From Methylogaea oryzae (GTDB taxonomy: Bacteria; Pseudomonadota; Gammaproteobacteria; Methylococcales; Methylococcaceae), in assembly GCF_019669985.1 (NCBI RefSeq), contig NZ_AP019782.1, positions 3,342,001-3,406,000 on the forward strand: a stretch of 64,000 nt of DNA, given 5' to 3'. Shown one piece after another: positions 54,897 through 64,000 of this stretch. Both the position numbers and the translations under genes were made by a program. Position 1 is the first letter of the stretch. Each line of letters begins with the position of its first letter. Under the pieces are notes generated by a model. That model was not told the DNA's origin. It made no database searches and was given only the letters and a program-made list of their open reading frames with translations.

Positions 54897-56702
54897 ATGC
54901 AACCGGCACACCACACCGAAGACATCGCCCGCCTGATCTGGGACAGCAAATACCGTTACCGCACCGGCGACGATGTCCACGATCCGACTCCCGCCGACAC
55001 CTGGCGACGGGTGGCGCGCGCCGTCGCCGCGGCGGAACCGGCCGAACGGCCGGCGTGGGAGCAACGCTACTTCGACATGCTGGAGCAAGGCCGTTTCCTC
55101 CCGGGCGGCCGCATCCTGGCGGGCGCCGGCACCGGCCGCCAGGTGACGCTGTTCAACTGCTTCGCCATGGGGCTCGTCGAAGACTCCCTGGAAGGCATCC
55201 TCGACGCCCTCCGGGAAGGCGCGCTGACCATGCGGGAAGGCGGCGGGATCGGCTACGACTTCTCCACCCTGCGCCCGGCCGGCAGCCCCGCCCGGCGCGC
55301 GGGCGGCATCGCATCCGGGCCGGTGTCCTTCATGGAGCTCTGGGACAGCCTGTGCGCCACCCTGCTGTCCACCGGCTCCCGCCGCGGCGCCATGATGGCG
55401 ACCCTGCGCATCGACCACCCGGACATCGAAACCTTCATCGGCGCCAAACGCCAAGCCGGCAAGCTGCGCAACTTCAACCTGTCGGTACTGGTGAGCGACG
55501 CCTTCATGGCGGCGCTGGAAAGGGACGACGACTGGCCCCTGCTGTTTCCGGCCCTTCGCGACGAGGCCGGCGAGACGCTGCCGCGCGATTGGCCCGGCCA
55601 AGCCGCCCCCGTCCCCTGCCGCGTCCATCGCCGCGTGCCGGCCCGGACGCTGTGGCAACGCCTGATGCGGGCCACCTACGACACGGCCGAACCCGGCGTA
55701 CTGTTCATCGACCGCATCAACCGCGACAACAACCTCCGCTACCGGGAAACCATCCACACCACCAACCCCTGCGGCGAAATCCCCCTGCCGCCTTATGGCG
55801 CCTGCGACCTCGGCTCCATCAACCTGACCGCCTTCGTACGGGAGCCCTACACCCCGGACGCGCGCTGGGACCGGGACGGCATCGCCGCCACCGCCGCCCT
55901 GGCCGTGCGCCTGCTGGACGGCGTGGTGGACATTTCCCATTACCCGCTGGAACGGCAACGCCGCCAATCGCTGAACTGCCGCCGGCTGGGACTGGGCATC
56001 ACCGGCCTGGCCGACGCCTTGGTGATGCTGGGACTGCCTTACGGCGAGGAGGCCGCGCGCCAAGCCGCGGCGCAGGCCATGGAAACCATCAAGCTGGCGG
56101 CTTACAGAACCTCCATCGAACTGGCAGGGGAAAAAGGCTCGTTTCCGGCGCTGGAACGGGAGCCGTACCTGGCATCGCCTTTCGTCCGATCGCTGCCGGA
56201 TTCGCTGCGTCAAGCCATCGCCGCGCAGGGCATCCGCAACAGCCACCTGCTGGCCATCGCCCCCACCGGATCCATCAGCCTGCTGGCCGGCAACGTCTCC
56301 AACGGCCTGGAACCGGTTTTCGCCACGCGCTACCGGCGCCGCCTCCTCACCGCCACCGGCTGCCGGGATTACCCGCTGACGCCCTACAGCCTGCGGCTCT
56401 GGCAAAGCCTAGGCCGCACCGGCTCGCCGCCGGCGCTGGTCACCGCCGACGACATCGCTCCACCGGAGCATATGGCCATGCAGGCCGCCCTGCAGCGGCA
56501 CGTCGACAACGCCATTTCCAAAACCATCAACGTGCCGGCGGAGTACCCCTACGCGGACTTCGAGGACTTGTACCGGCAGGCCTACCGGCTGGGATTGAAA
56601 GGCTGCACCACTTATCGCCCCAACGCCCTGCGGGGCGCGATACTCAGCGCGGACGGCGACGCCACGGCGGGGTGCTGCGGACTGGAGCGGGAAGGCGATT
56701 GA
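54897..56702 (+). CDS. nrdJ: Adenosylcobalamin-dependent (class II) ribonucleotide reductase
   Basis: A 601-residue single-chain ribonucleotide reductase that uses vitamin B12 coenzyme instead of a di-iron beta subunit. Motifs are FNCFAMGLVEDSL (one cysteine of the reducing pair), TTNPCGEIPLPPYG (thiyl-radical cysteine and catalytic Asn/Glu), LGLGITGLADALV and APTGSISLLAGN. The C-terminus ends in a CC pair (TAGCCGLEREGD), the likely thioredoxin-coupled shuttle. A class I system (nrdB, nrdA) lies right beside it, so the organism can make deoxynucleotides with or without oxygen. No cobalamin riboswitch fits in the short upstream gap. Confidence 0.93.
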   Translation: MQPAHHTEDIARLIWDSKYRYRTGDDVHDPTPADTWRRVARAVAAAEPAERPAWEQRYFDMLEQGRFLPGGRILAGAGTGRQVTLFNCFAMGLVEDSLEGILDALREGALTMREGGGIGYDFSTLRPAGSPARRAGGIASGPVSFMELWDSLCATLLSTGSRRGAMMATLRIDHPDIETFIGAKRQAGKLRNFNLSVLVSDAFMAALERDDDWPLLFPALRDEAGETLPRDWPGQAAPVPCRVHRRVPARTLWQRLMRATYDTAEPGVLFIDRINRDNNLRYRETIHTTNPCGEIPLPPYGACDLGSINLTAFVREPYTPDARWDRDGIAATAALAVRLLDGVVDISHYPLERQRRQSLNCRRLGLGITGLADALVMLGLPYGEEAARQAAAQAMETIKLAAYRTSIELAGEKGSFPALEREPYLASPFVRSLPDSLRQAIAAQGIRNSHLLAIAPTGSISLLAGNVSNGLEPVFATRYRRRLLTATGCRDYPLTPYSLRLWQSLGRTGSPPALVTADDIAPPEHMAMQAALQRHVDNAISKTINVPAEYPYADFEDLYRQAYRLGLKGCTTYRPNALRGAILSADGDATAGCCGLEREGD

Positions 56703-56729
56703 CGCGGCGACCTTGGCAAACGCCACAGG

Positions 56730-57550
56730 TCAGCGCTTGGCGGCCTTGGGGGGAATCTTCGGCGCGGGTTTGGCGGGCGGTTTGGGAAGGGGGATTTTGG
56801 GCTTGGCCGCTTGCTTCGGCGGCGGTTTCGGCAGGGCAGTGGGCTTGATCTTGGCAACCACCGCCGCCTTCTTGGCTGGCGGCGACTTGGCCGGCACCAC
56901 CACGGTCACGAGCTTGTCGCGATGGGCCGGAGGCGCCGCCGGCGGAGCCGAAGGCGGCGCCTCGCTGCGCGGCGCGGCGGCCGGCTCGCCGCTTTCGCCG
57001 CCGCGCACGCGCAAAGCCTCCAAAGCGCGCTTGGCCTCCAGGTCGCCTTGCTTGGCGGCGAGCCGGTACCACTTCTCCGCCGCGGACAAATTGGCGGCGA
57101 CGCCATGGCCCTCCGCGTACATCAGCCCCAGGCTGTACTGGGCCTTGGCCAAGCCCTGCTTGGCGGCCAGCTTCAGCCACTTCAAAGCTTCGCCGTCGTT
57201 CGCCGCCACGCCTTCGCCGTTGGCGTACATGACGCCTAGGTTGTACTGGGCCTTGGCGTTGCCCGCCGTGGCCGACGCCTGGAACCACTTGACGGCCTTG
57301 GCCAAATCCTGGCCGCCGCCGTCGCCGCGCGAATACATCACCCCCAGGTTGTACTGGGCCTCGGCGTCGCCCTGGCCGGCCAAGGTCGACCAGATGGAGC
57401 GGGCGGCGGCGTAATCGCCCTTGGCGATGGCGGCATAAGCCGCGCCATTACCGGACTCCGCCGCCTGTGCGCCCCCCGGCCCAGCCAACGCCAGCCAAGC
57501 CAGCAACAAACCCGCCGGCCATAACATCCCACCCATGGGATGCACGCCCA

Positions 57551-57551
<1 letters not shown>
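56730..57551 (-). CDS. Sel1-repeat protein with basic proline-rich tail
   Basis: A 273-residue exported protein. The signal region is MLWPAGLLLAWLALAGPGGA, followed by three full Sel1-like repeats (for example AQYNLGVMYSRGDGGGQDLA and AQYSLGLMYAEGHGVAANLS) and a partial fourth. From about residue 190 the tail is rich in Ala, Pro and Lys (KPPPKQAAKPKIPLPKPPA). The ATG at 57551 overlaps the nrdB stop (ATGA); ATG 57536 is an alternative start with an equally good signal. Sel1 proteins scaffold protein interactions. Its link to nrdB may be transcriptional only. Confidence 0.8.
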
Positions 57552-58783
<1,232 letters not shown>

Positions 58784-58852
58784 GATGGCGGTCTCCTGAA
58801 AGTTTCGTTTAAGGTCAATTGCGAATGGATTTTGTCGAACGGCGTGTCGCCC

Positions 58853-59143
58853 TCAACTGGCCAAATCCCAGGGCCAAAATTCGTTCTTGATGCGGCTGCT
58901 GCGCCATTGCAGAGCCTGCAAGTTGCTCAATTCGTCGCCGCCGCCCCGTGCCGACGGCACGATGCGGTCGATTTCCCAACCGAACGGCGAGTTGGCGTTG
59001 CCATGGTCGCCGAAGCGGATCGTATTGCCGTGGCAATCCTTACGATATTCCTTGGGGTCGCGCCCCGCCACTACGGTGGCGCGATTCCAAACCGCCAGAA
59101 CGGTTTGCGGACTGTATGTTTGCGCCGGTTTGCCGGTCTGCAT
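58853..59143 (-). CDS. HNH endonuclease domain protein
   Basis: A 96-residue single-domain protein. The pattern GWEIDRIVPSARGGGDELSN followed by LQALQWRSSRIK is the HNH beta-beta-alpha metal motif, with Arg where many members have His (EIDHI), so activity may be altered. The ATG at 59143 is preceded by GAGGAGG, a strong ribosome site that settles the start. It sits between nrdB and rubredoxin on the same strand. Small HNH proteins of this type are often annotated beside nrd genes and have no established role. Confidence 0.75.
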   Translation of the reverse strand: MQTGKPAQTYSPQTVLAVWNRATVVAGRDPKEYRKDCHGNTIRFGDHGNANSPFGWEIDRIVPSARGGGDELSNLQALQWRSSRIKNEFWPWDLAS

Positions 59144-59247
59144 GACGGCCTCCTCGTTTGCCGCGTTTTTCCTAGCCCAATCCCGGGGCCGCCCTACCCA
59201 GCCGGCGCCGCCGTTGTCCTGCCCGCCGGTTGCCGTATCGCTACGGT

Positions 59248-59421
59248 TTACCAGTCCACCGGCTTGAAAAAGCTCTTCGGCGCGCCGCATACCGGGCAAA
59301 CCCAATCGTCGGGGATATCCGCCCAGCGGGTGCCGGGAGCGATGCCGCTATCGGGGTCGCCTTTCTCTTCGTCGTAGAGGTGTTCGCATTCTTGGCAGTG
59401 GTATTTTTTGTAGTCCGACAT
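59248..59421 (-). CDS. Rubredoxin
   Basis: A 57-residue iron protein. Translated from ATG 59421 to TAA 59248, it begins [20 protein letters not shown] and contains the two CxxC pairs that bind one iron: Cys9/Cys12 and Cys42/Cys45 ([13 protein letters not shown]). GGAG lies 8 bases before the start. Rubredoxins carry electrons to hydroxylases, oxygen-detoxifying enzymes or other diiron proteins. It lies in the gap between the HNH gene and the repeat-flanked deaminase gene. Confidence 0.95.
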   Translation of the reverse strand: MSDYKKYHCQECEHLYDEEKGDPDSGIAPGTRWADIPDDWVCPVCGAPKSFFKPVDW

Positions 59422-59512
59422 GGTTTGTTCTCCGTTGCTGGCGATTGCACATTACGACCGCGACGGGCCGCGCCCACACCGTTTTGCTACCCCGACACGA
59501 GCACCGGCCAAG

Positions 59513-59549
59513 CGCCCTCTCCCCACGGGAGAGGGTTGGGGGGAGGGCG
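59513..59549 (+). repeat. CCCTCTCCC-type palindromic repeat, left outer (repeat A)
   Basis: CGCCCTCTCCCCACGGGAG followed by AGGGTTGGGGGGAGGG is a 9-bp hairpin with a G-rich tail. It is in inverted orientation relative to the copy at 62156, so the two face each other across the deaminase gene. Confidence 0.8.
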
Positions 59550-59592
59550 ATCAAATGGCCCGCGCGTTACCCTCACACCCGTGCCATTTTGT

Positions 59593-59839
59593 GCGCCTAC
59601 GGCGCGGGTTTTTTATGTGGGTTCTCGCACCCACGGGCGAGGTACTTTTCTTTGCTTGCCCAAAGAAAAGTACCCAAAAGAAAGTGCACCCCGGCGTCGC
59701 GCCGCTTCGCGGTGCCCTGCGCTCCTCGCTTGGGCCGGGAGTCGGCCGACAGGCCATCCCTGGCCTGACGCCCGACCCGCCGCATTCATGCGGCGGCCCT
59801 ACGGGTTATTCCCGCCCCAAGCTGCGGTGCTCGGCGCGT
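59593..59839 (+). repeat. Left arm of the 250-bp inverted repeat around the deaminase gene (repeat B)
   Basis: A G+C-rich repeat beginning GCGCCTACGGCGCGG and ending GCTGCGGTGCTCGGCGCG. It includes a 14-bp perfect hairpin (59641-59654 with 59661-59674, loop CTTGCC) and the shared stretch GAGTCGGCCGACAGGCCATC. The right arm at 61770-62086 is the inverted homologue. Short open frames in the repeat are not credible genes. Confidence 0.85.
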
Positions 59840-59869
59840 CGCAGGGGATTAACCGCTGCGCCGTTCCTT

Positions 59870-59910
59870 GTAGGTTGGGCTGACGACAGGAAGCCCAACA
59901 AACGACCTAC
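59870..59910 (+). repeat. Short GTAGGTTGGGC palindromic repeat (repeat C), left
   Basis: GTAGGTTGGGCT, about 10 bases, then AAGCCCAACA and CGACCTAC form an imperfect hairpin. A related element (GGTGGGTTA with TAACCCACC) lies at 62262-62296 beyond the right arm. It sits between the left arm of repeat B and the deaminase stop codon. Confidence 0.55.
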
Positions 59911-59933
59911 GCGACTCGTTGGGGTTCGCCGAC

Positions 59934-61724
59934 TTACCCCAACCCGCGCCCTCCTTTTTTCTCGCAGTCTCCAGGAGCTGATAGTAGCAACTCCAACTCA
60001 TCCTTATAAGGCAAGGTCATTTCATATAGTTGGTGAAAACCGCGTCCCACTGCCCCACGAAACTGAATTAGCTTTGGAGCGGTCTCTCCAACATCCAAAA
60101 CATGTGTATTCGCAATACCAGGGTATGGATCAATATAAATAATTTCCGCAATACCGAGCTGATATGCCTTTTTTGAACACAGCTCACAAGGACTTGCTGT
60201 TGTATATAATCGACCGCCCCGAATACTCTGTCCGCCATATTTTGCCAACTGCAAGAATGCATTTTCTTCCGCATGAATGGAGCGAGTATGAACCTGATTT
60301 TCCTCTTTGTTTATTGAGTTCTTTACATCTTTAAAGCAATAAGACAAATTCCTTCCACCCAATGCTTCGCAACCCAACACCCCCTTATAGCCTCGCCCTA
60401 ACGCCACCCGAAATTGCTCATTAGTACGCTCATAGGAGCTATAGACTTTCGCATCAAAATCAAATAATGCACCTTCAACACTTCGAAAAACACAAGGCAC
60501 CTGACCTTTAGGCACATCATTCCATCCGATGGCCTTTACTGAATTCTCCGTATCTGTAATAACAGCACCTACCTGACGGGAGATACAGCCTGAACTTCGT
60601 TTTACGCTATACGCAAATTCCATAGTCCTTTCCATGGAGGTTGGCGACACAAGCCCTGGATGATGCATTAACGCAAAATACCACGCCAACTGCGCCGACA
60701 AAATATTATTGTTCCCAATTTCTCTACGCGGATTATACATATGTATATCCGACATCTCGATACACTTCTTCACATTGGGAGAAATAAAGTGCCCCGCAGG
60801 ATCATCGTCTTTCCCTGACTCTTTTCTATCAATAACCGCAAGCTGGTCAACATTAAACTTATGAACCTGCTGAAGGTACTCCTTCCTATCATCATCAGGC
60901 GCATTAACAGAAACCAGATAAAAGGCCGCATACCTTTCTTTAAAAAACCTGGCCTCGTAGGGATTCTTTATTGCATCAATAACAACGTAGGCGTTATCCC
61001 TAGTCCTCCGAAAAACCTTAATTATGCGATTAATAGTCTCTGGCAAATGAAAAAGCTGGATCGTATCAAATACACTTTCCCTATAATTAATATCAACCTT
61101 ACCAAGCTTTCTAATTGAGCTCCCTGCAGCCTGATAAACCGCAACATACAGCCCTTTGTCTAGCTCTTGAAGCTGACGCTTAAAATTCTTCGTGAACTTT
61201 CTTATTCGTCGTAAAAACCGCACAAAGGCAGCATCATCTGCCTTATCAAGATCAACAGAGGCGGTGTGATCAAAAAGCAAGTCACCAAAACGACGCAGCT
61301 CTTTTTGCACAATAGCATTAGAGAAAGCAGTGCCCCTGATTGCGCTCTCAATCGAAGCCTTCGGCGCCTTTATACCCTCACCCTTAGCACTATACACAAA
61401 CTCAACCAAATCCTTCTGAGACAACCGCAACAAATAAGCCGATATTACATCGCTAACTTTTATCGAGAAAAAATGCTCCCAATTATTTTCTGCATAGTTT
61501 TTCAGGATACCGTACCTATTCGCGTCAAGCCCTTTAAAAAAGGGCGTCCCATCCTTATCAACCAACTTCTCAAACTCAGGAAACACAGGGCTTTTCTTCT
61601 CTAAGATATCAGAAGCAGTTGTGCACCCAGAACCTGTTCTCCCTGTCAGACCAATGAGAACAAAACGGCTACGCTCATCGAAGAGTTTCGATAGAGCCGT
61701 TGAGTTAGTCGCACTTGGAACCAT
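59934..61724 (-). CDS. AvcD-like antiphage deoxycytidylate deaminase (P-loop plus deaminase)
   Basis: A 596-residue protein. The N-terminus (residues 20-40, VLIGLTGRTGSGCTTASDIL) is P-loop-kinase-like, but the lysine of a normal Walker A is replaced by Cys34. The C-terminal zinc deaminase has His484 and catalytic Glu486 in HAEENAFLQL and Cys513/Cys516 in SPCELC, all intact. This two-domain layout is that of the dCTP/dCMP deaminases AvcD and related enzymes, which deplete deoxycytidine nucleotides during phage infection. The gene is visibly A+T-rich compared with its neighbours, and its last residues (GGRGLG) come from G+C-rich flank. AAGGAG lies 10 bases before ATG 61724. It is bracketed by inverted repeats. 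Confidence 0.85.
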   Translation of the reverse strand: MVPSATNSTALSKLFDERSRFVLIGLTGRTGSGCTTASDILEKKSPVFPEFEKLVDKDGTPFFKGLDANRYGILKNYAENNWEHFFSIKVSDVISAYLLRLSQKDLVEFVYSAKGEGIKAPKASIESAIRGTAFSNAIVQKELRRFGDLLFDHTASVDLDKADDAAFVRFLRRIRKFTKNFKRQLQELDKGLYVAVYQAAGSSIRKLGKVDINYRESVFDTIQLFHLPETINRIIKVFRRTRDNAYVVIDAIKNPYEARFFKERYAAFYLVSVNAPDDDRKEYLQQVHKFNVDQLAVIDRKESGKDDDPAGHFISPNVKKCIEMSDIHMYNPRREIGNNNILSAQLAWYFALMHHPGLVSPTSMERTMEFAYSVKRSSGCISRQVGAVITDTENSVKAIGWNDVPKGQVPCVFRSVEGALFDFDAKVYSSYERTNEQFRVALGRGYKGVLGCEALGGRNLSYCFKDVKNSINKEENQVHTRSIHAEENAFLQLAKYGGQSIRGGRLYTTASPCELCSKKAYQLGIAEIIYIDPYPGIANTHVLDVGETAPKLIQFRGAVGRGFHQLYEMTLPYKDELELLLSAPGDCEKKGGRGLG

Positions 61725-61769
61725 CAGATTGCAACTCCTTGTTATCCTTTAACTAAAAGCCCCGTCTGC

Positions 61770-62086
61770 CGCGCCGAGCACCGCAGCTTGGCCGGGAATA
61801 ACCCAAAGGACCGCCGCATGGAGGCGGCGGGTCGGGCGTCAGGCCAGGGATGGCCTGTCGGCCGACTCCCAGTCCAAGCGACAAATCGGCAGGAAAGCCG
61901 ATTTGCACGCGCAGCGCCCGCAGGGCTCGGCACATGGATGTGCCGAGTGAAAAGCGCAGGGCACCGCGTAGCGGCGCGGCAGTCGGGTGTCCTTTCTTTT
62001 GGATTCTTTTCTTTGGACAAGCAAAGAAAAGAATCTCGTCCGCGGGGACGAGACCCCGCATTCAAAAACACCGCGCCGTCAGGCGC
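61770..62086 (-). repeat. Right arm of the inverted repeat around the deaminase gene (repeat B)
   Basis: Inverted homologue of 59593-59839. It shares GAGTCGGCCGACAGGCCATC, the end GCTGCGGTGCTCGGCGCG and the 14-bp hairpin (62002-62015 with 62022-62035). It carries about 70 extra bases in the middle, including a GCACATCCATGTGC palindrome-like segment. It lies upstream of the deaminase start. Frames inside it look spurious. Confidence 0.85.
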
Positions 62087-62155
62087 ACCTTAAACATCCA
62101 CTCCCTCAGCACCACTCCAGCCCTAGCCAAGAACCGGTTTTGCCACGGCTATCAA

Positions 62156-62195
62156 CCTCCCTCACCCCAACCCTCTCCCGAAGGGAGAGGGAGCC
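62156..62195 (-). repeat. CCCTCTCCC-type palindromic repeat, right outer (repeat A)
   Basis: CCTCACCCCAACCCTCTCCC, loop GAA, then GGGAGAGGGAGCC is the inverted counterpart of the element at 59513-59549. It lies beyond the right arm of repeat B and before nrdA. Confidence 0.8.
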
Positions 62196-62261
62196 GGAAG
62201 CCGCGCCCATCCCAACGTTCTGGGCCAGTTCCGAAGCGCGACCGATTCGTCGCCGCCCTCC

Positions 62262-62296
62262 GGTGGGTTACGGCCTACCGGCCTAACCCACCCTAC
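62262..62296 (-). repeat. Short GGTGGGTTA palindromic repeat (repeat C), right
   Basis: GGTGGGTTA and TAACCCACC form a 9-bp stem around a CGGCCTACCGG-type centre. It lies just before the nrdA stop and resembles the left repeat C. The remainder of the 61725-62317 gap is repeat sequence with no gene. Confidence 0.55.
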
Positions 62297-62317
62297 CTAC
62301 TGGCGCGAGTTAAAGCC

Positions 62318-64000
62318 TTACTGGCACGCTTCGCATTCCGGATCCAGGATCGAGCAAACCTTCACCGACTCCATATCCTCGGCGATGGGTCCCGCCATCT
62401 TCACGGCGTTGAGCTTGCCGTCCGCCAGGGTGCTCTTTTCCACGTGGGTGGCGCCCATGGAGCGCAGGTAGTAGGTGGTCTTCAAGCCGCGCACCCAGGC
62501 CAGCTTGTACAAAGCGTCCAGCTTCTTGCCGTTGGGTTCCGACATGTACAGGTTCAAGGACTGCGCCTGGTCCAGCCATTTCTGCCGGCGCGAGGCGGCT
62601 TCCACCAGCCAGCGGGCGTCCAGCTCGAAAGCGGTGGCGTACAGCGCTTTCAGGTCGGCGGGGATGCGTTCGATGGGCAGCACGCTGCCGTCGTAGTACT
62701 TGAGGTCGTTGATCATCACCGAGTCCCACAGGCCGCGGCTCTTCAGGTCGCGCACCAGGTAGGGGTTGACCACGGTGAATTCGCCCGACAGGTTCGATTT
62801 GACGAACAGGTTCTGGTACGTCGGTTCGATGGACTGGGACACGCCGCAGATGTTGGAGATGGTGGCCGTGGGGGCGATCGCCATGGTGTTGCTGTTGCGC
62901 ATGCCGACGCTCATCACCCGCTGGCGCAGGCTGTCCCAATCCAGGGTGGCCGAGCCGTCCACCTGCAGATAGCCGCCGCGGTTCTGTTCCAGCAGGGCCA
63001 TGGAGTCTAGCGGCAATATCCCCTTGCTCCACAGCGAGCCGTCGAAGCTGGAATAGCGGCCGCGCTCTTCGGCCAGGTCGGTGCTGGCCTTGATGGCGTA
63101 GTAGCTGACCTGCTCCATGCTCTGGTCGGCGAAAGCCACTGCCGCATCGGAGGTGTAGGGAATGCGCAGCTTATAAAGCGCGTCCTGGAAGCCCATGATG
63201 CCCAGCCCCACCGGGCGGTGGCGCAGGTTGGAGCGGCGCGCCTGGGGCACGCTGTAGTAGTTGATGTCGATGACGTTGTCCAGCATGCGCATGGCGGTGG
63301 AGACGGTTTTCTCCAGCTTTTGCGCGTCCAGCACGCCGTCGTCGCTGACGTGGTTGACCAAGTTCACCGAACCCAGGTTGCACACGGCGATTTCGCTTTC
63401 GTTGGTGTGCAGGGTGATTTCCGTGCACAGGTTGGAGCTGTGCACCGTGCCGGCGTGCTGGTTGGTGTAGCGCACGTTGCACGGGTCCTTGAAGGCGATC
63501 CAGGGGTGGCCGGTTTCGAACAGCATGGACAGCATCTTGCGCCACAGCTGGCTGGCGGGCATGCGCTTGAACAGGGTCAGTTCGCCCCGGTCCACCTTGG
63601 CTTCGTATTCCTGGTAGCGCGCGTCGAAAGCGGCGCCGGTGAGGTCGTGCAAATCCGGCACGTCGTTGGGGGAGAACAGCGTCCACTGGCCTTCCTCGGC
63701 GACGCGCTTCATGAACAGGTCCGGCACCCAGTTGGCGGTGTTCATGTCGTGGGTGCGGCGGCGGTCGTCGCCGGTGTTCTTGCGCAGGTCGAGGAACTCC
63801 TCGATGTCGATGTGCCAGCTTTCCAAATAGGCGCACACCGCGCCCTTGCGCTTGCCGCCCTGGTTCACCGCCACGGCGGTGTCGTTGGCCACTTTCAGGA
63901 ACGGCACCACGCCCTGGCTCTTGCCGTTGGTGCCTTTGATGTGGGCGCCCATGCCGCGCACCGGGGTCCAGTCGTTACCCAGGCCGCCGGCGTATTTGGA
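62318..64000 (-). CDS. nrdA: Class I ribonucleotide reductase alpha subunit, partial
   Basis: The frame stays open to the window edge ([13 protein letters not shown] before position 63961), so the start lies beyond 64000 and 560 residues of the C-terminal part are visible. It contains the thiyl-radical cysteine in [24 protein letters not shown], and the C-terminal CxxC pair in DPECEACQ that is re-reduced by thioredoxin or glutaredoxin. It is the catalytic partner of nrdB (57551-58783) and converts ribonucleotides to deoxyribonucleotides aerobically. The deaminase cassette lies between them. Confidence 0.96.
   Translation of the reverse strand, partial: SKYAGGLGNDWTPVRGMGAHIKGTNGKSQGVVPFLKVANDTAVAVNQGGKRKGAVCAYLESWHIDIEEFLDLRKNTGDDRRRTHDMNTANWVPDLFMKRVAEEGQWTLFSPNDVPDLHDLTGAAFDARYQEYEAKVDRGELTLFKRMPASQLWRKMLSMLFETGHPWIAFKDPCNVRYTNQHAGTVHSSNLCTEITLHTNESEIAVCNLGSVNLVNHVSDDGVLDAQKLEKTVSTAMRMLDNVIDINYYSVPQARRSNLRHRPVGLGIMGFQDALYKLRIPYTSDAAVAFADQSMEQVSYYAIKASTDLAEERGRYSSFDGSLWSKGILPLDSMALLEQNRGGYLQVDGSATLDWDSLRQRVMSVGMRNSNTMAIAPTATISNICGVSQSIEPTYQNLFVKSNLSGEFTVVNPYLVRDLKSRGLWDSVMINDLKYYDGSVLPIERIPADLKALYATAFELDARWLVEAASRRQKWLDQAQSLNLYMSEPNGKKLDALYKLAWVRGLKTTYYLRSMGATHVEKSTLADGKLNAVKMAGPIAEDMESVKVCSILDPECEACQ

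Noticed and set aside
61753-62061. Open frames inside the right repeat arm encoding proteins such as FFACPKKRIQKKGHP
   Set aside because: The text is the translation of the TTTTCTTTG repeat hairpin; similar meaningless frames occur in the left arm in a different frame.
61725-62100. Possible AvcI-like antitoxin RNA upstream of the deaminase gene
   Set aside because: AvcD systems have a small RNA near the gene, but this interval is mostly repeat B and I cannot recognise an RNA structure or promoter specific to AvcI.
59513-62195. Transposase or integrase for the deaminase cassette
   Set aside because: No such gene or fragment is seen between or next to the repeats, and target-site duplications could not be identified by eye.

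Overview
The window reads as chromosomal DNA of a G+C-rich, aerobic gammaproteobacterial methanotroph of the Methylococcus kind. The direct evidence is two complete particulate methane monooxygenase operons (pmoCAB) and a large part of the tetrahydromethanopterin (H4MPT)/methanofuran formaldehyde-oxidation pathway: fae, mch, the four fhc genes, and the gene for beta-ribofuranosylaminobenzene 5'-phosphate synthase. The housekeeping genes (rlmKL, yheS, lptM-lysA-dapF-DUF484-xerC, bacterioferritin) are of gammaproteobacterial type. No rRNA, tRNA or CRISPR array was seen.

Layout. 1-1953: the end of a nitrate/sulfonate/taurine-type ABC importer operon. 2210-6564: metallo-beta-lactamase-fold and HDOD proteins, acylphosphatase, and the 23S rRNA methyltransferase RlmKL. 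6807-11384: a leftward C1 cluster (ATP-grasp protein, mch, RimK-like ligase, CitG-like protein, fae). 11409-14239: a Uma2-type protein and a SulP transporter with STAS and cyclic-nucleotide-binding domains. 14576-20463: divergent mptG and fhcBADC. 20554-24840: a cNMP-binding protein, an ArnT-type membrane glycosyltransferase and a QseBC-like two-component system. 24857-25602: bfr and bfd, with a Fur-box-like site before bfd. 25741-32343: assorted genes including yheS, an HDOD-cheD pair, a periplasmic protein made of two repeats, a 43-residue membrane protein and an AI-2E-family permease. 32355-40505: an MCE/Mla-type lipid transport system whose four genes are split into two halves by a rightward porin / binding-protein / histidine kinase / HD-GYP module. 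40612-47171: two tandem pmoCAB operons, each with its own promoter and terminator. 47327-54780: a PAS chemoreceptor, a lipoprotein, the lysine/LptM/xerC cluster and a DUF2333 protein. 54897-64000: ribonucleotide reduction, with a class II enzyme, nrdB and partial nrdA, plus rubredoxin, an HNH protein and a phage-defence-type deaminase.

How the genes work together. Methane is oxidised by Pmo (40-47 kb). Formaldehyde produced downstream is captured on H4MPT by Fae, the methenyl form is hydrolysed by Mch, and the formyl group is passed to methanofuran and released as formate by the Fhc complex. MptG and the two ATP-grasp proteins plausibly build the C1 carriers.

Most notable features. (1) An AvcD-like (P-loop plus dCMP/dCTP deaminase) defence-type gene, visibly A+T-rich, sits between nrdB and nrdA. 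It is bracketed by inverted copies of a repeat of about 250 bp whose 14-bp hairpin is kept by compensatory changes. (2) The tandem pmoCAB operons are apparently identical through most of pmoC and all of pmoA and pmoB, but differ in the promoters, the pmoC C-terminus and the pmoC-pmoA spacer, which suggests gene conversion. (3) The MCE transport operon is interrupted by a whole signalling module.
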